From a virus, in IMG/VR virus record IMGVR_UViG_3300027840_000009, positions 1-26,432 of that record: a stretch of DNA of 26,432 nucleotides; one strand, given 5' to 3'. Of this stretch, positions 5,854 to 14,475 are shown piece after piece (position 1 is the stretch's first letter; each line of letters begins with the position of its first letter). The position numbers and the translations under genes were made by a program. The notes beneath the pieces are model-generated. The model saw nothing but the letters and a program-made list of their open reading frames with translations, had not been told where the DNA came from and searched no databases.

Positions 5854-5904
5854 TTGACAGTGTGTATGCTTTATGATACACCGAATGTATGATTTTAGAT
5901 ACAC
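5854..5904 (+). promoter_or_regulatory. TTGACA box with two operator-like palindromes
   Basis: TTGACA lies at 5854-5859. A -10 at normal distance is weak (GATACA 5875-5880 or TACACC 5877-5882). Two copies of a palindrome follow: GTGTAT-N8-ATACAC at 5862-5881 and ATGTAT-N8-ATACAC at 5885-5904. Even the 8-nt centres are similar (GCTTTATG, GATTTTAG). Centres are 23 bp apart, about two helical turns. The second copy covers the ATG at 5889. Such paired sites usually bind a dimeric regulator cooperatively; the weak -10 would fit control by repressor or activator. Confidence 0.6.
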
Positions 5905-6179
5905 TGAAAGCGGCTATCAAAGGCGCGCGGGAATCTCGGGAGGCCGGTAGGCGCGAGGCTGTCCGCGAGGCGGTGGCCGAGTATCTAGACAAGCTCCCCG
6001 AGCGGCGGGCCAATCGAGCAATTCAGGAAGTGCTTTCGGCCTCGGATATTACCGACGCTTTGCTTCGGCGCTTTGTTGCCTCTTGCCCCCCTGACAAGCA
6101 TATTGAGGTTTCTTTCCCCACTGGCGGGACTATTATCGTTTCCGGTCGCTCCGACGAAAGGAACGGCCCCGGATGGTAA
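5889..6179 (+). CDS. small helical protein heading the morphogenesis operon, possibly leaderless
   Basis: The 96-residue product begins MILDTLKAAIKGARESREAG and is Arg/Glu/Ala-rich and helical up to about residue 60, with a beta-like C-terminus (KHIEVSFPTGGTIIVSG). No Shine-Dalgarno is visible before ATG 5889, and the predicted transcript start falls at about 5887-5889, so translation may be leaderless. The start lies inside the second operator-like palindrome. The 3' end overlaps the portal start by 7 nt. No family was recognised. Its position between terminase and portal could suit a head-assembly or regulatory role, which is speculation. Confidence 0.6.
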   Translation: MILDTLKAAIKGARESREAGRREAVREAVAEYLDKLPERRANRAIQEVLSASDITDALLRRFVASCPPDKHIEVSFPTGGTIIVSGRSDERNGPGW

Positions 6180-7933
6180 AGCCTATCGAAGGGACGTCCG
6201 AAAAGTGGACGGGGCAGGAAGAGGCCGAGCTTAGGGAAAATATCACCAAGCTTTGGGGCTACTCTGCCGCGCGGGAAGCCAAGTACAACCGCAATCTAAA
6301 CCGGTACTATAACAACGGCAAGGGCGATGCCCGGGCCACGATCTGGAACGCTGGCTATCAGTCGCTAGGCTTTAACCGGGCGATGTATGATGACGCCTCG
6401 GTACAGACTAAGCTAAATATCATCAAGTCGGCGACTGATACTATTACTTCGAAGCTGTCCCAAGCCCGCGTTCGTCCTTTTTTTGATGCCGTCCGGGGCG
6501 ACTATAAGACCATCCGCGCCACCCGCGCCGCGCAGGAGTTTTTTGATCAGTTTTTCGACAAACAAAAGATTTACGAGCGCGCGCCCGAAGTCGCCCGATC
6601 TGCTATCCTTTTTGACGGCGGGCACTTTTGGGTAGATGAGGACAATCAGACTATTGAGCCCATTCCGCATTGGTGCCTGTTTGTAGACCCCTACGAGGCT
6701 AACGCCGCGACTCCGCGCGGGCTGACGTATGGCATGATTTATAGACAGCAGTACCCTTTCCGCATGGTCGAGGCGCAGTTTCCCAAAGCCGAAAGCATCG
6801 CTCGCTTTAAGGTCGGCAACACTCGCCACCTTCGCGGGCGGTTTGTGGTTTTCTATGACCTCGACGGCGGCTATAAGTGGTACGTCTACGAGGATGCCAT
6901 CCTCTGGCGCAAAAAGATAGACTATAAGCGCTTGCCGGTTACGTCGCTTTGGTGGAGCCCTCCCGCGATTGGTTGGTCAACCACCTGCCTTGCCGATGAC
7001 CTCTATACTATTCAAGTCCAGATTGACGAAATCCAAATGAGGATAGATCAGGCGCTTCGGCAATCTCCTTTTAATACCATTTTTGTGTCTACTGATTCTG
7101 GTGTTAAGGGTACAATGCTTAGCAATGAAGCCGCGTTGGTTGTCCCGTATATTCCCGGCCCCGAAGGTAGCCCGCCCGTTGTTGCCACCCCCGCGCCCAT
7201 ATCGCCCGAGTATTCGCGCTTGCTTGATAGCTATATCCAAAAAGGCTACGAGCTTGCCGGAATATCTCAATTGTCGGCCCAGGCCAAAAAGCCCGCTGGC
7301 CTGACTTCTGGTGTAGCCTTGCAGACGATGGAAGACGTAGAGAGCGAGCGCCACAATGTAACCGTGCAAGCGTATATCCATCAGTTTGTAGAGCTTGCGG
7401 AAATCGCCGTTGAGGTTTTCCCTGCCGACGCTGATATCCTCCCGCCCGCGATGGGCCGCGCCCGCGTCAAGTGGGCCGACGTTAAAAAGCAAGCCGATCT
7501 ATTCCGCGTGCAGTTTAGCGCCGGTTCCGCGCTGGCTAAAGACCCCGCGACGAAGGTACAGCAGATTCAGCAACTTCAAGCGCTCGGCATTAACTTACAG
7601 CCGATACTCCCGCAACTCCTTGAGATCCCCGATCTTGAAACGGCGTATTCAGCGACTACGGCTAGTTATGACTATATCCAGTCGGTTATAGAAAAAGCCG
7701 CTGAAGACGGAACGGTCGATTTTATCCCTATTGTTAATATGGAAATGCTCTTTAGCGAAACTGTCCGTTGGATGCTTCGCCTTTCTGCTGACGAGTCTAA
7801 CAAAAAGTATATCGACAATCTTAAAAAGTTGCTTGATAGAATCATGGAGGAACAGGCGGCCTCCGCACCCCCGCCCGAGCCGGTGCCTCCCGCGCCGGTT
7901 GAGACTATGCCGCCGCAAGGAGGGATTATCTAA
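6173..7933 (+). CDS. portal protein
   Basis: The 586-residue product is assigned as portal protein, which forms the dodecameric ring through which DNA enters and leaves the head. Support comes from its size and its place between terminase and scaffold/capsid genes. The internal sequence also fits: an N-terminal helical region with YNRNLNRYYNNGKGD, the segment NIIKSATDTITSKLSQARVRPFFD (often seen as 'N-x-x-K-x-x-I-D-T-x-x-S-K-x-x-x-x-R-P' in podovirus portals), an acidic stretch HFWVDEDNQTIEPIP, and a helical C-terminal half with GLTSGVALQTMEDVESERH. The tail is Pro-rich. AAAGGAACG precedes the ATG, and the stop overlaps the next ATG in TAATG. Confidence 0.88.
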   Translation: MVKPIEGTSEKWTGQEEAELRENITKLWGYSAAREAKYNRNLNRYYNNGKGDARATIWNAGYQSLGFNRAMYDDASVQTKLNIIKSATDTITSKLSQARVRPFFDAVRGDYKTIRATRAAQEFFDQFFDKQKIYERAPEVARSAILFDGGHFWVDEDNQTIEPIPHWCLFVDPYEANAATPRGLTYGMIYRQQYPFRMVEAQFPKAESIARFKVGNTRHLRGRFVVFYDLDGGYKWYVYEDAILWRKKIDYKRLPVTSLWWSPPAIGWSTTCLADDLYTIQVQIDEIQMRIDQALRQSPFNTIFVSTDSGVKGTMLSNEAALVVPYIPGPEGSPPVVATPAPISPEYSRLLDSYIQKGYELAGISQLSAQAKKPAGLTSGVALQTMEDVESERHNVTVQAYIHQFVELAEIAVEVFPADADILPPAMGRARVKWADVKKQADLFRVQFSAGSALAKDPATKVQQIQQLQALGINLQPILPQLLEIPDLETAYSATTASYDYIQSVIEKAAEDGTVDFIPIVNMEMLFSETVRWMLRLSADESNKKYIDNLKKLLDRIMEEQAASAPPPEPVPPAPVETMPPQGGII

Positions 7934-8517
7934 TGGAGGATAGGCTTAACGCTATCGAAAACGCTATCCTCGAACTGGCCGACGCTATGCGCGCGATCTG
8001 TGAAAAAATGGCCGCTATGGACGAAGAGGTAGACAAGCTCGCCAAGGGTAAGATTTACGACAGGCTCGAAGGAGTCGAAAGCGAAATCAATTCAATGGTG
8101 GGCGGGTTTAACGGACTCTTGTCCAAGCGGCGCGGAGATCGCTACAAGTCCATGATTGGCGCCAATGAGGCGCTTATGGGCTATGCTCCTAAGTATAAGA
8201 AGGTTTTCCAGCGCGACATTACGGAAGACCTCCTGAACGAAATTATGAAGTACATGGAGCAGGACGGCGCAAGCGAGGAACAGCTTCCCGCCATTTTCGA
8301 TTCGGTCTTGTCCGATCTCCGGGCGAGATTTGAAGAGGAACAGGCGGAAGGCGAAGGCGTGGGGCATGAGGCTATGGAGTCTCCCGAAATGGAGAAGGCC
8401 GAGCATGAAGCCCCCGCTGGTACGGCTATCGAGGTAGAAATTGAGAAGAAGCCCATCGACCCCGATGAGGCTCTTAAAAACATGGCGCGGCGCTTTAAGG
8501 GCGCTCGCGTAGGCTAA
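7933..8517 (+). CDS. scaffold-like head assembly protein
   Basis: The 194-residue product lies between portal and capsid genes, the usual scaffold position. It is acidic and mainly helical, with heptad-like patterns at residues 1-60 (AILELADAMRAICEKM) and 90-135, a very acidic linker around 135-170 and a basic end (LKNMARRFKGARVG). Scaffolds commonly use a basic C-terminal helix to bind coat protein and leave the head after assembly. There is no protease motif. Start ATG overlaps the portal stop. The role is inferred from position and composition. Confidence 0.65.
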   Translation: MEDRLNAIENAILELADAMRAICEKMAAMDEEVDKLAKGKIYDRLEGVESEINSMVGGFNGLLSKRRGDRYKSMIGANEALMGYAPKYKKVFQRDITEDLLNEIMKYMEQDGASEEQLPAIFDSVLSDLRARFEEEQAEGEGVGHEAMESPEMEKAEHEAPAGTAIEVEIEKKPIDPDEALKNMARRFKGARVG

Positions 8518-8534
8518 AAACCTAGGAGGGTTGA

Positions 8535-9947
8535 ATGGCTCTTGGTGATGTGACGCCCGGATTTAGCTCCGCGAGCGTGCTTTCTATCCTTAAGGAGAGT
8601 TATGCGGAAAAGGAGGTGCAGAACCTTCTCGAACGCAATAGCCCGACTCTTGCAAAGATCAAGAAGGTTCCCGGCTACGGTAAGTATTATGTCATTCCGA
8701 TGCTGTACTCCCGTGGCGGCGGCGTAGCGGGCGACTTTACCGCGCTGACTGCTACTAGTGCGGCGTCTAACGCGTCGGCTAAGGTTCCTTACGGCCAGTG
8801 TTTCAGCCGGTTTGACATTTCGCCGAAGGAGCATCTCGCTTCCGATAACTCTTTCGACAATGGCGCTTTTATCCAGTTCCTCCGCGAGTATTTCTTCGCT
8901 TCTAACGAGGCGCTTAGGAAGACCATCGCGGGCGCTATTTTCGGCATGGGTTATTGTGAGGTTGCGCCTCTTTCCGCTATCGATGCCGGTGCCCAGCTTT
9001 TCGTGACTGTTCCTAGCCACGCGGCTATGATGATCGACATTGGCAGTAAGGTGCAGTTTAGCACCGGCCCGACCCCTGGTGGCGCGTATCGTGCTGGCGG
9101 CCCCGTGGTTGTCTCCAAGATTAACGACAACGGCAACGACACCGTGACGGTTACTTTTGCTTCTGCCTATGGCGCGACTGTTGCGGTAGGCGACTGGATG
9201 GAGCTTGCGGGCTTCCGCGATGGATCCTCTAAGCCCCTCATGTTTGTTGGCCTCCGTGGCTGGCTCCCGACCATCGGCAATCGTACTGGCGGCACTTGGA
9301 CGAGCTATATCGGTACCGACTTCTTCGGCCTTAACCGCTCGCTTCACACTACGCGCCTCGCGGGTCAGTTCTACCTCCGCAACGCTGGCGCCAGTGAAAA
9401 GTATGCCGATGCCGTGGTCAAGGGCGTTCGCTATGCTCGCCGTGGCGGCGGTGTGCCGGACATGATTGTCCTTAATGACGTTGACTTCGGCACTATCGTT
9501 AGCGAGATTAAGGCGGCCACTAGCTACTTCCAGAAGATCAATGGCCCCGAGAACGGCGGCGAGCTTAAGGCTGTCAACGGAATTACGTCCCTGATGTTTG
9601 CCTTTAGCAATACGTGGATTAACTACGTCGTGGACGATCCCTATTGCCCCGTCGGTATTGGTTATATCCTTGAGACTGATTCTATTGGCCTTGCGATGCT
9701 CTCTAACCGCAAGCCCGTGGAGACCAACCTTCCCTCTACTAACGAAGGCGGCACGCCTCCCATTAGCTCCCAGGATATGCCCCCGATGGAGTACCGCTGG
9801 AACATTGACGACCTTATCGCCACCGCTCCCTCGGACACGGTTGACGGCCAGGGCGCGCGCGTGACGACCCAGTTCTACGGCGCTTTCTTTGTTCGCAATC
9901 CGGCCCATTGTTGCGTGGTTAAGTTCGACAATTCCCTCGCGGCCTAG
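8535..9947 (+). CDS. major capsid protein
   Basis: The 470-residue product follows the scaffold gene and has a strong CTAGGAGG site. It shows features of HK97-fold coat proteins of podoviruses: an N-terminal region with VQNLLERNSPTLAKIKKVPG, then YVIPMLYSRGGGVAGDFTAL (the 'Y-V-I-P-x-x-x-x-R-G-G-G' block), an E-loop-like segment before residue 130, and a long helix (FLREYFFASNEALRKTIAG). The middle part contains a beta insertion-like region (KVQFSTGPTP to VAVGDWMELAGF). It builds the icosahedral head. It probably needs high expression, and a hairpin follows the gene. A 464-codon antisense frame across it is a composition artefact. Confidence 0.88.
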   Translation: MALGDVTPGFSSASVLSILKESYAEKEVQNLLERNSPTLAKIKKVPGYGKYYVIPMLYSRGGGVAGDFTALTATSAASNASAKVPYGQCFSRFDISPKEHLASDNSFDNGAFIQFLREYFFASNEALRKTIAGAIFGMGYCEVAPLSAIDAGAQLFVTVPSHAAMMIDIGSKVQFSTGPTPGGAYRAGGPVVVSKINDNGNDTVTVTFASAYGATVAVGDWMELAGFRDGSSKPLMFVGLRGWLPTIGNRTGGTWTSYIGTDFFGLNRSLHTTRLAGQFYLRNAGASEKYADAVVKGVRYARRGGGVPDMIVLNDVDFGTIVSEIKAATSYFQKINGPENGGELKAVNGITSLMFAFSNTWINYVVDDPYCPVGIGYILETDSIGLAMLSNRKPVETNLPSTNEGGTPPISSQDMPPMEYRWNIDDLIATAPSDTVDGQGARVTTQFYGAFFVRNPAHCCVVKFDNSLAA

Positions 9948-9953
9948 TTACCC

Positions 9954-9990
9954 GGGGCGGGCTTCTTCGGAGGCTCGCCCCTTCCTTGTT
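9954..9990 (+). terminator. weak intrinsic terminator or attenuator after capsid gene
   Basis: GGGGCGGGC 9954-9962 pairs with GCTCGCCCC 9973-9981 (9 bp with one G-T pair, 10-nt loop), followed by a poor T tract TTCCTTGTT. It may only partly stop transcription, leaving capsid mRNA in excess over downstream tail genes. The 95-nt gap 9948-10042 holds nothing else recognisable. Confidence 0.55.
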
Positions 9991-10042
9991 CAAATCCTAC
10001 ACAATTAAAAACAACTGCCGAGACTTTTAACATGGGGGCTTT

Positions 10043-10678
10043 ATGCTTGTCTCCGATATAATCACCGCCGCTAGACAGTACACGCAAATATCCGGTTCGC
10101 AATTCTTTAACGCGACCGACGAGCTTAGAGCCGTCAATCGTGCGTATCGAGATATTTACGAGCGTATTTGCAATGCTAATGATGACTACTTTTTAACCGA
10201 GCTTATTATAGACCCCGCCACGTTTACGGACGTTCGCGAGGGCGTGCATGATTATACTCTTCCCGCTGACTTTTACCGCTTGCGCAATCTTGTGGGCGTT
10301 ACCGGTTCTGGTGATGTTCAGTTTGCGCGTAAAGACGTTCAAGATATATACCTTGGCGAAGGCTACAGGTTCTACGGCCAAAAGCTTAGGGTTTTCTATA
10401 CTTCCGGCTATTCTTCTTTTAGGCTCGAATACTACCCCGAGCCGGTTGAGTTTACCTCTACCGCGACAGCTATTACTTATCCTCCGCAACTTGAGCCGCT
10501 TATTATCGCGTATCAGCTTGCAATGGATATTGCCAAAATGCAAAACGCCGATGCTGCAAAGCACGCGGAAGAGTATGCGCGTCTTTGGAAACGTTTTGAG
10601 ATTGCTATAACTAACAAAGATAATTTGCGATACGTCAAGGTTGCCAACAAATACCGTTCCACTTTCCCGGGGTATTAA
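10043..10678 (+). CDS. head-tail connector (adaptor) protein
   Basis: The 211-residue product follows the capsid gene and resembles podovirus adaptor proteins (P22 gp4 / T7 gp11-like position and shape). Typical features are an N-terminal helix LVSDIITAARQYTQ, then FNATDELRAVNRAYRDIYE, a central beta part with VHDYTLPADFYRLRNLVGV, and a C-terminal helical segment (IIAYQLAMDIAKMQNADAA...YARLWKRFE) that would lie against the portal. It closes the packed head and receives the tail. GGGGGC lies 4-5 nt before the ATG, and the stop abuts the next ATG. The role is inferred from position and pattern. Confidence 0.75.
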   Translation: MLVSDIITAARQYTQISGSQFFNATDELRAVNRAYRDIYERICNANDDYFLTELIIDPATFTDVREGVHDYTLPADFYRLRNLVGVTGSGDVQFARKDVQDIYLGEGYRFYGQKLRVFYTSGYSSFRLEYYPEPVEFTSTATAITYPPQLEPLIIAYQLAMDIAKMQNADAAKHAEEYARLWKRFEIAITNKDNLRYVKVANKYRSTFPGY

Positions 10679-13399
10679 ATGGAATTAAAGCCCGTTAATT
10701 TCATCGCCTCTATTGATACTTCGATTGTAACCAAAGACTTGCAATCGTGGGATAATCAATCTGGCATACTTCAAAATACTGGCATTGAGCGCGACGGCGG
10801 TATAACTAATCTTTACGCGACCCTCGAATCTAATTCTATCTATGCCGAAACGTACTACGGAAAAAACGGCACTCGTATTAGCCTTCTCCGCGACGAGATT
10901 AACGACAACTATCGAGTAGTCACCGGGGGCCGCGACGTTGGCCAGGTGCCGCCGTGGGCCTCCGAATCACGCCGCGTGCTTTCGGTCGATGCCAATGATG
11001 TACTTACAACTATTAATGATACTTTCCTTGTCCTTCGCATTTCTTCCGGCTCTGCGCTGATTGAAGAAGTAAATAAGACTACTTTTGAACGCATCCAAGC
11101 TCGGTCGTTTAGCATCCCTGCAAACATTTCTGATGGTATGTTTGTTCGAAATAAGGCTCCGACTTATGCCAATGTTACTTCTATTGTTGGTATATTTCAG
11201 ACTGGATCGACGCTTAACCATCAAATAATTAGAGATTCCGGTGTTACGTATACGGCGACCGGACAGACTGGATTTCAGAATAGCTCGCAAGTGTTCGCCT
11301 ATTTTGAAAACGGATGGATTGTTGGCGCGCAAGAAGAAATAAGCGCGCAAGTTTTTCTGTTCCGCTCGACTGGCGCGCAGGAAGGCACGTTTACCCGGGC
11401 GACGTACATAACCGCAAACGGCGACACTACCGCTGTTACGTTTAACGCATGGCGCGATGTTGTACGGTGGGGCGCTCCGGTTACAACCTACGGCTATTCT
11501 TTTATCCCTCCCGCCGCCCCTGGCGGCGCGTGGACAGTTACTGCCATTACCAACGGTTCTATTAGTTCCCCCGTTTCATGCAGAATGACGTTTGGCGGAT
11601 ATGAGCTTATTTACGGTGCGTCCCGCATCATGTTTTACTCTGACCAAGATGGCACGTTTACTTACACCGTTGGGCATACCGCGCTTTCTGAAATCTATGG
11701 CTATCTCAACACCGAGGCCGAAATAGCGTTTAAGACGCATACGATTCTGGGCGAAGCCGGATATGTTTCCGCCAGCTTTGCTCGCGACGGCATCGGAGTG
11801 CCGATTACCGAAATTGGCGAGCTTTCCGCATATTACTATCCGCAAATAATCAAATGCAGTACAAACGATTATTGCATAGTGTATCGGCGCGGCAACGGTT
11901 CGTTTGGATTTGTTGAGCTTACCAAAACTCCGACTAATCCAAGAATGCAAGAAATATCCCCTGGCGTTGTTAAGATCAATACTATTTCTGCCCTTTGTAT
12001 TGCCGACGCAAACGACAACGATTTGCAATATAGCGGCAATGCTTACAACGGTTTTATTGTAGTTGGCTTTTCTGGTGGCACTTCTACGGCAAAAGCGTAT
12101 GTAGCCAGATACCGTGGAGACTTTGGCGGATCAGTCGATACCGGATACAAAGATTGCGGTAGCGTTCCTGATGTTTCGCTTGTTTTCATCCCTGAAGGTA
12201 GAAGCTACTCGGCCAACAATGAAACCATAGACGTTTACATTGGCCCGCCCCCTGCCTCGCTTGCGTATTACCGATCCGTCCGCGACGGGCTTGCTCAGTC
12301 TATCAAGGGCAATCTTCAAGGCACGCTGTACATTGACGATACCATATTGCCGCCGCCTATCGGGGTTACTTACGGGGAGCAGACTATAGCGCTGATTGGT
12401 TCAACCGCAATTCGTGAGTTTAACTATGACGGATATGCGCTAGGCAACGAAACTCCAGGCGTATACGTTTCGTTTAGGCTTTATGGCAATTTGTACTTGT
12501 TCGATGGCGACTGGATACACCTTGCCACTTTAAGCGCTGGCAATGTGTTACAAGGCGTTACCCATATAGCCAACGCTCTCGGTCTGGTATTCCTTGCCGA
12601 GTCGCCTCAAGCGGTGTTTTTCTTGTCCACGTTTGATAACTCGCTTTATACGTTTGACGGCGGGCAAGCGGTGCAAAAAATAATGCGCTTTAATCGCAAG
12701 GAGCCGATCCGAGGCGCAGTCTACAACACGCGCGAAAACACGCTTGCGATCTTTGCCGACGATTATGTAATGTGGATGCGCGACTCGATTGTTACGCAAG
12801 TTCCGCTCCCGTTTGTTTGGCCTTATGTTGCTTTTTCAACGAGCGATGGCATCTGGCTTGCCAAGGACAAGTATACCATCCGGTATCTATACAATCCTGT
12901 CGCTTTGTCTGGCGGCGGAATATCGATGGAGCTTGACGGCGGAACGTGGGGCACGGTTTACGCCGACATTTACGACGGCGGAACGTGGGGCACGGTTTAC
13001 GCAGATACTTACGAGGGCGTTACGTTTGGTAGCGAATCGGGGCAGGTTGTCCCGCTTACTTGGCAGTCGAAGTTTAACGGCTACACCGAGCGGACTAGGC
13101 AAGCTCTAGATCGATATATCTTCCGTGTGTACCAAGAGACTAGCACGCAAGTTGATATAGTTGTAAGGTATGATTATTTTACCGAAGAGGGCGCGGCGTT
13201 TGAAACGCAGACAATAACCGTAGGCGATAGTACCAATCCGTATGACGGCGATGGGTACGCTTACTTTGAGTTTGTCCCGAGTCAAAAGCAAAGCATTGGA
13301 GCCAGTGTGACCCTCACTTGCGAAGACAAGATCGTATACCTTGACGGCATGGTTTCTATCTCTCCCGCCGCCGAGACTGTTGTAAAGAATAGGAAATAG
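10679..13399 (+). CDS. large tail protein (nozzle/stabilisation-like)
   Basis: The 906-residue protein starts directly after the connector stop. It is almost entirely beta-rich, with many short repeats of aromatic and glycine residues suggestive of a propeller or stacked beta domains. In podoviruses this place is taken by the tail nozzle or DNA-stabilisation protein (P22 gp10 or T7 gp12 position), which extends the portal-adaptor channel. I infer that role, although it is longer than those relatives. Residues 753-778 contain a 13-residue tandem duplication (DGGTWGTVYADIY, DGGTWGTVYADTY). The C-terminus ends in a separate beta segment. AGGAGG for the next gene overlaps its end. Confidence 0.65.
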   Translation: MELKPVNFIASIDTSIVTKDLQSWDNQSGILQNTGIERDGGITNLYATLESNSIYAETYYGKNGTRISLLRDEINDNYRVVTGGRDVGQVPPWASESRRVLSVDANDVLTTINDTFLVLRISSGSALIEEVNKTTFERIQARSFSIPANISDGMFVRNKAPTYANVTSIVGIFQTGSTLNHQIIRDSGVTYTATGQTGFQNSSQVFAYFENGWIVGAQEEISAQVFLFRSTGAQEGTFTRATYITANGDTTAVTFNAWRDVVRWGAPVTTYGYSFIPPAAPGGAWTVTAITNGSISSPVSCRMTFGGYELIYGASRIMFYSDQDGTFTYTVGHTALSEIYGYLNTEAEIAFKTHTILGEAGYVSASFARDGIGVPITEIGELSAYYYPQIIKCSTNDYCIVYRRGNGSFGFVELTKTPTNPRMQEISPGVVKINTISALCIADANDNDLQYSGNAYNGFIVVGFSGGTSTAKAYVARYRGDFGGSVDTGYKDCGSVPDVSLVFIPEGRSYSANNETIDVYIGPPPASLAYYRSVRDGLAQSIKGNLQGTLYIDDTILPPPIGVTYGEQTIALIGSTAIREFNYDGYALGNETPGVYVSFRLYGNLYLFDGDWIHLATLSAGNVLQGVTHIANALGLVFLAESPQAVFFLSTFDNSLYTFDGGQAVQKIMRFNRKEPIRGAVYNTRENTLAIFADDYVMWMRDSIVTQVPLPFVWPYVAFSTSDGIWLAKDKYTIRYLYNPVALSGGGISMELDGGTWGTVYADIYDGGTWGTVYADTYEGVTFGSESGQVVPLTWQSKFNGYTERTRQALDRYIFRVYQETSTQVDIVVRYDYFTEEGAAFETQTITVGDSTNPYDGDGYAYFEFVPSQKQSIGASVTLTCEDKIVYLDGMVSISPAAETVVKNRK
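12935..13002 (+). repeat. tandem duplication inside tail protein gene
   Basis: A 29-nt stretch starting GACGGCGGAACGTGGGGCAC is repeated exactly at 12935-12963 and 12974-13002, with period 39 nt. It encodes a 13-residue unit twice in frame, with a degenerate third copy (EGVTFGSE) after it. Confidence 0.95.
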
Positions 13400-13407
13400 G
13401 AGGACAA

Positions 13408-14475
13408 ATGCCTAGCAATTCCGACCGCGCAAGGGCGGCGCAAAAAGAGCCGAAGAAAGAAGTTATAGAAGCGCAGAGGCCGACTTATCGGGAGGGGCGC
13501 GATGAGCTTGCCGCAAAAGATCAGGGAAGCGCCGCTAAAAATCGAGCCTTTGTAAAAGCGGAGCAAGAGCGAATAGATGCTACTGCAAAAGCTCCTGGTG
13601 GTGGCAATCGGACGGTAGCCGAAGCGAGGGCCGCGGATAGAGCAGAAGCCGCAAGCGCTCGTGAACCTAGAGAGCGCCCCGAGCGTCAAGAGCAAGCCGC
13701 GCCCGCGCCCGCCACTGCGCCCGTGGCCCCCGCCGCTCCGACCGGCCCTAACGCCGCGACGTATGGCGCTGGCTATGATGCCGACACCGCCGCCGCAATG
13801 CAGGGAGGCCCCGCCGCGACGATGGCTAGGGCTAATGAGGCGGCGCGTGAACAAGCCAAGATGCAAGCAGACCTTGCTACTCGCAACGCGATCCAAGCTG
13901 GCCGATCCGCTGGCATGATGCCGGGGCAAGCCGCTCTCGGGGCGCAGACGCAAGCCGCTAATGCTTATGGTGTTGGCATGGGCCAGGGTCAACAGCAGTT
14001 TGCCGGTTATACCCAGCTTGGCGGTCAGTTAGGCGCGGAAATGGCGCAACGTGGATTGACTGAAAAAAGCATTGACGTACAGAAGTATTCAGCCGAGCAA
14101 CAGGCCAAGGCGGCGCAACGTCAGGCTAATCAGGGACTGTTGAGTAGCTTGTTTGGCGCGTTTGGTGGCATTGCGTCGCTGTTTTCGGATCGTCGGTTGA
14201 AGGAAGACACCGTACCGGCGCGCATAGCATCGAGCCTTGACAAAATTAATAGTTACACTTATAAGTATAAAGGTAATTCCCGTCCCGAGGCTGGCGTAAT
14301 GGCGCAAGACCTCGAAAAAACCGCTATGGCTCCCGCCGTTATCGACACCCCGCAAGGCAAAGCCGTTGACACTAATCGCCTTTCGACGATGAACACCGCC
14401 GCTCTTTCCGAGCACGAAAAAAGACTCAAAGACATAGAACGCATGATTAGAGATATGGGGGGTATCAATGCCTAA
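13408..14475 (+). CDS. virion protein with C-terminal S74 intramolecular chaperone domain
   Basis: The 355-residue protein has an Ala/Arg/Gln-rich, largely disordered or helical N-terminal two-thirds and a C-terminal peptidase S74 (endosialidase chaperone) domain starting near residue 257. The catalytic pair of that family, Ser and Lys five residues apart in SDRRLK, is present as S260 and K265. The usual followers also occur (INSYTYKYKG, AGVMAQDLEK, and a final coiled coil EHEKRLKDIERMIRDMGG). S74 domains help trimers fold and then cut themselves off. Here there is no beta-helix fibre before it, which is unusual; the protein may be a fibre-like or ejection-related virion part. AGGAGG precedes the ATG. 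Confidence 0.8.
   Translation: MPSNSDRARAAQKEPKKEVIEAQRPTYREGRDELAAKDQGSAAKNRAFVKAEQERIDATAKAPGGGNRTVAEARAADRAEAASAREPRERPERQEQAAPAPATAPVAPAAPTGPNAATYGAGYDADTAAAMQGGPAATMARANEAAREQAKMQADLATRNAIQAGRSAGMMPGQAALGAQTQAANAYGVGMGQGQQQFAGYTQLGGQLGAEMAQRGLTEKSIDVQKYSAEQQAKAAQRQANQGLLSSLFGAFGGIASLFSDRRLKEDTVPARIASSLDKINSYTYKYKGNSRPEAGVMAQDLEKTAMAPAVIDTPQGKAVDTNRLSTMNTAALSEHEKRLKDIERMIRDMGGINA

Noticed and set aside
8514-9908. 464-codon antisense frame across the capsid gene
   Set aside because: It mirrors a strongly biased coding frame on the other strand and has no ribosome site, and the capsid gene on the + strand is well supported.
13282-13992. 236-codon antisense frame
   Set aside because: Overlaps well-supported tail and S74 genes; low-complexity Arg/Gly/Ser product typical of a GC-rich shadow.
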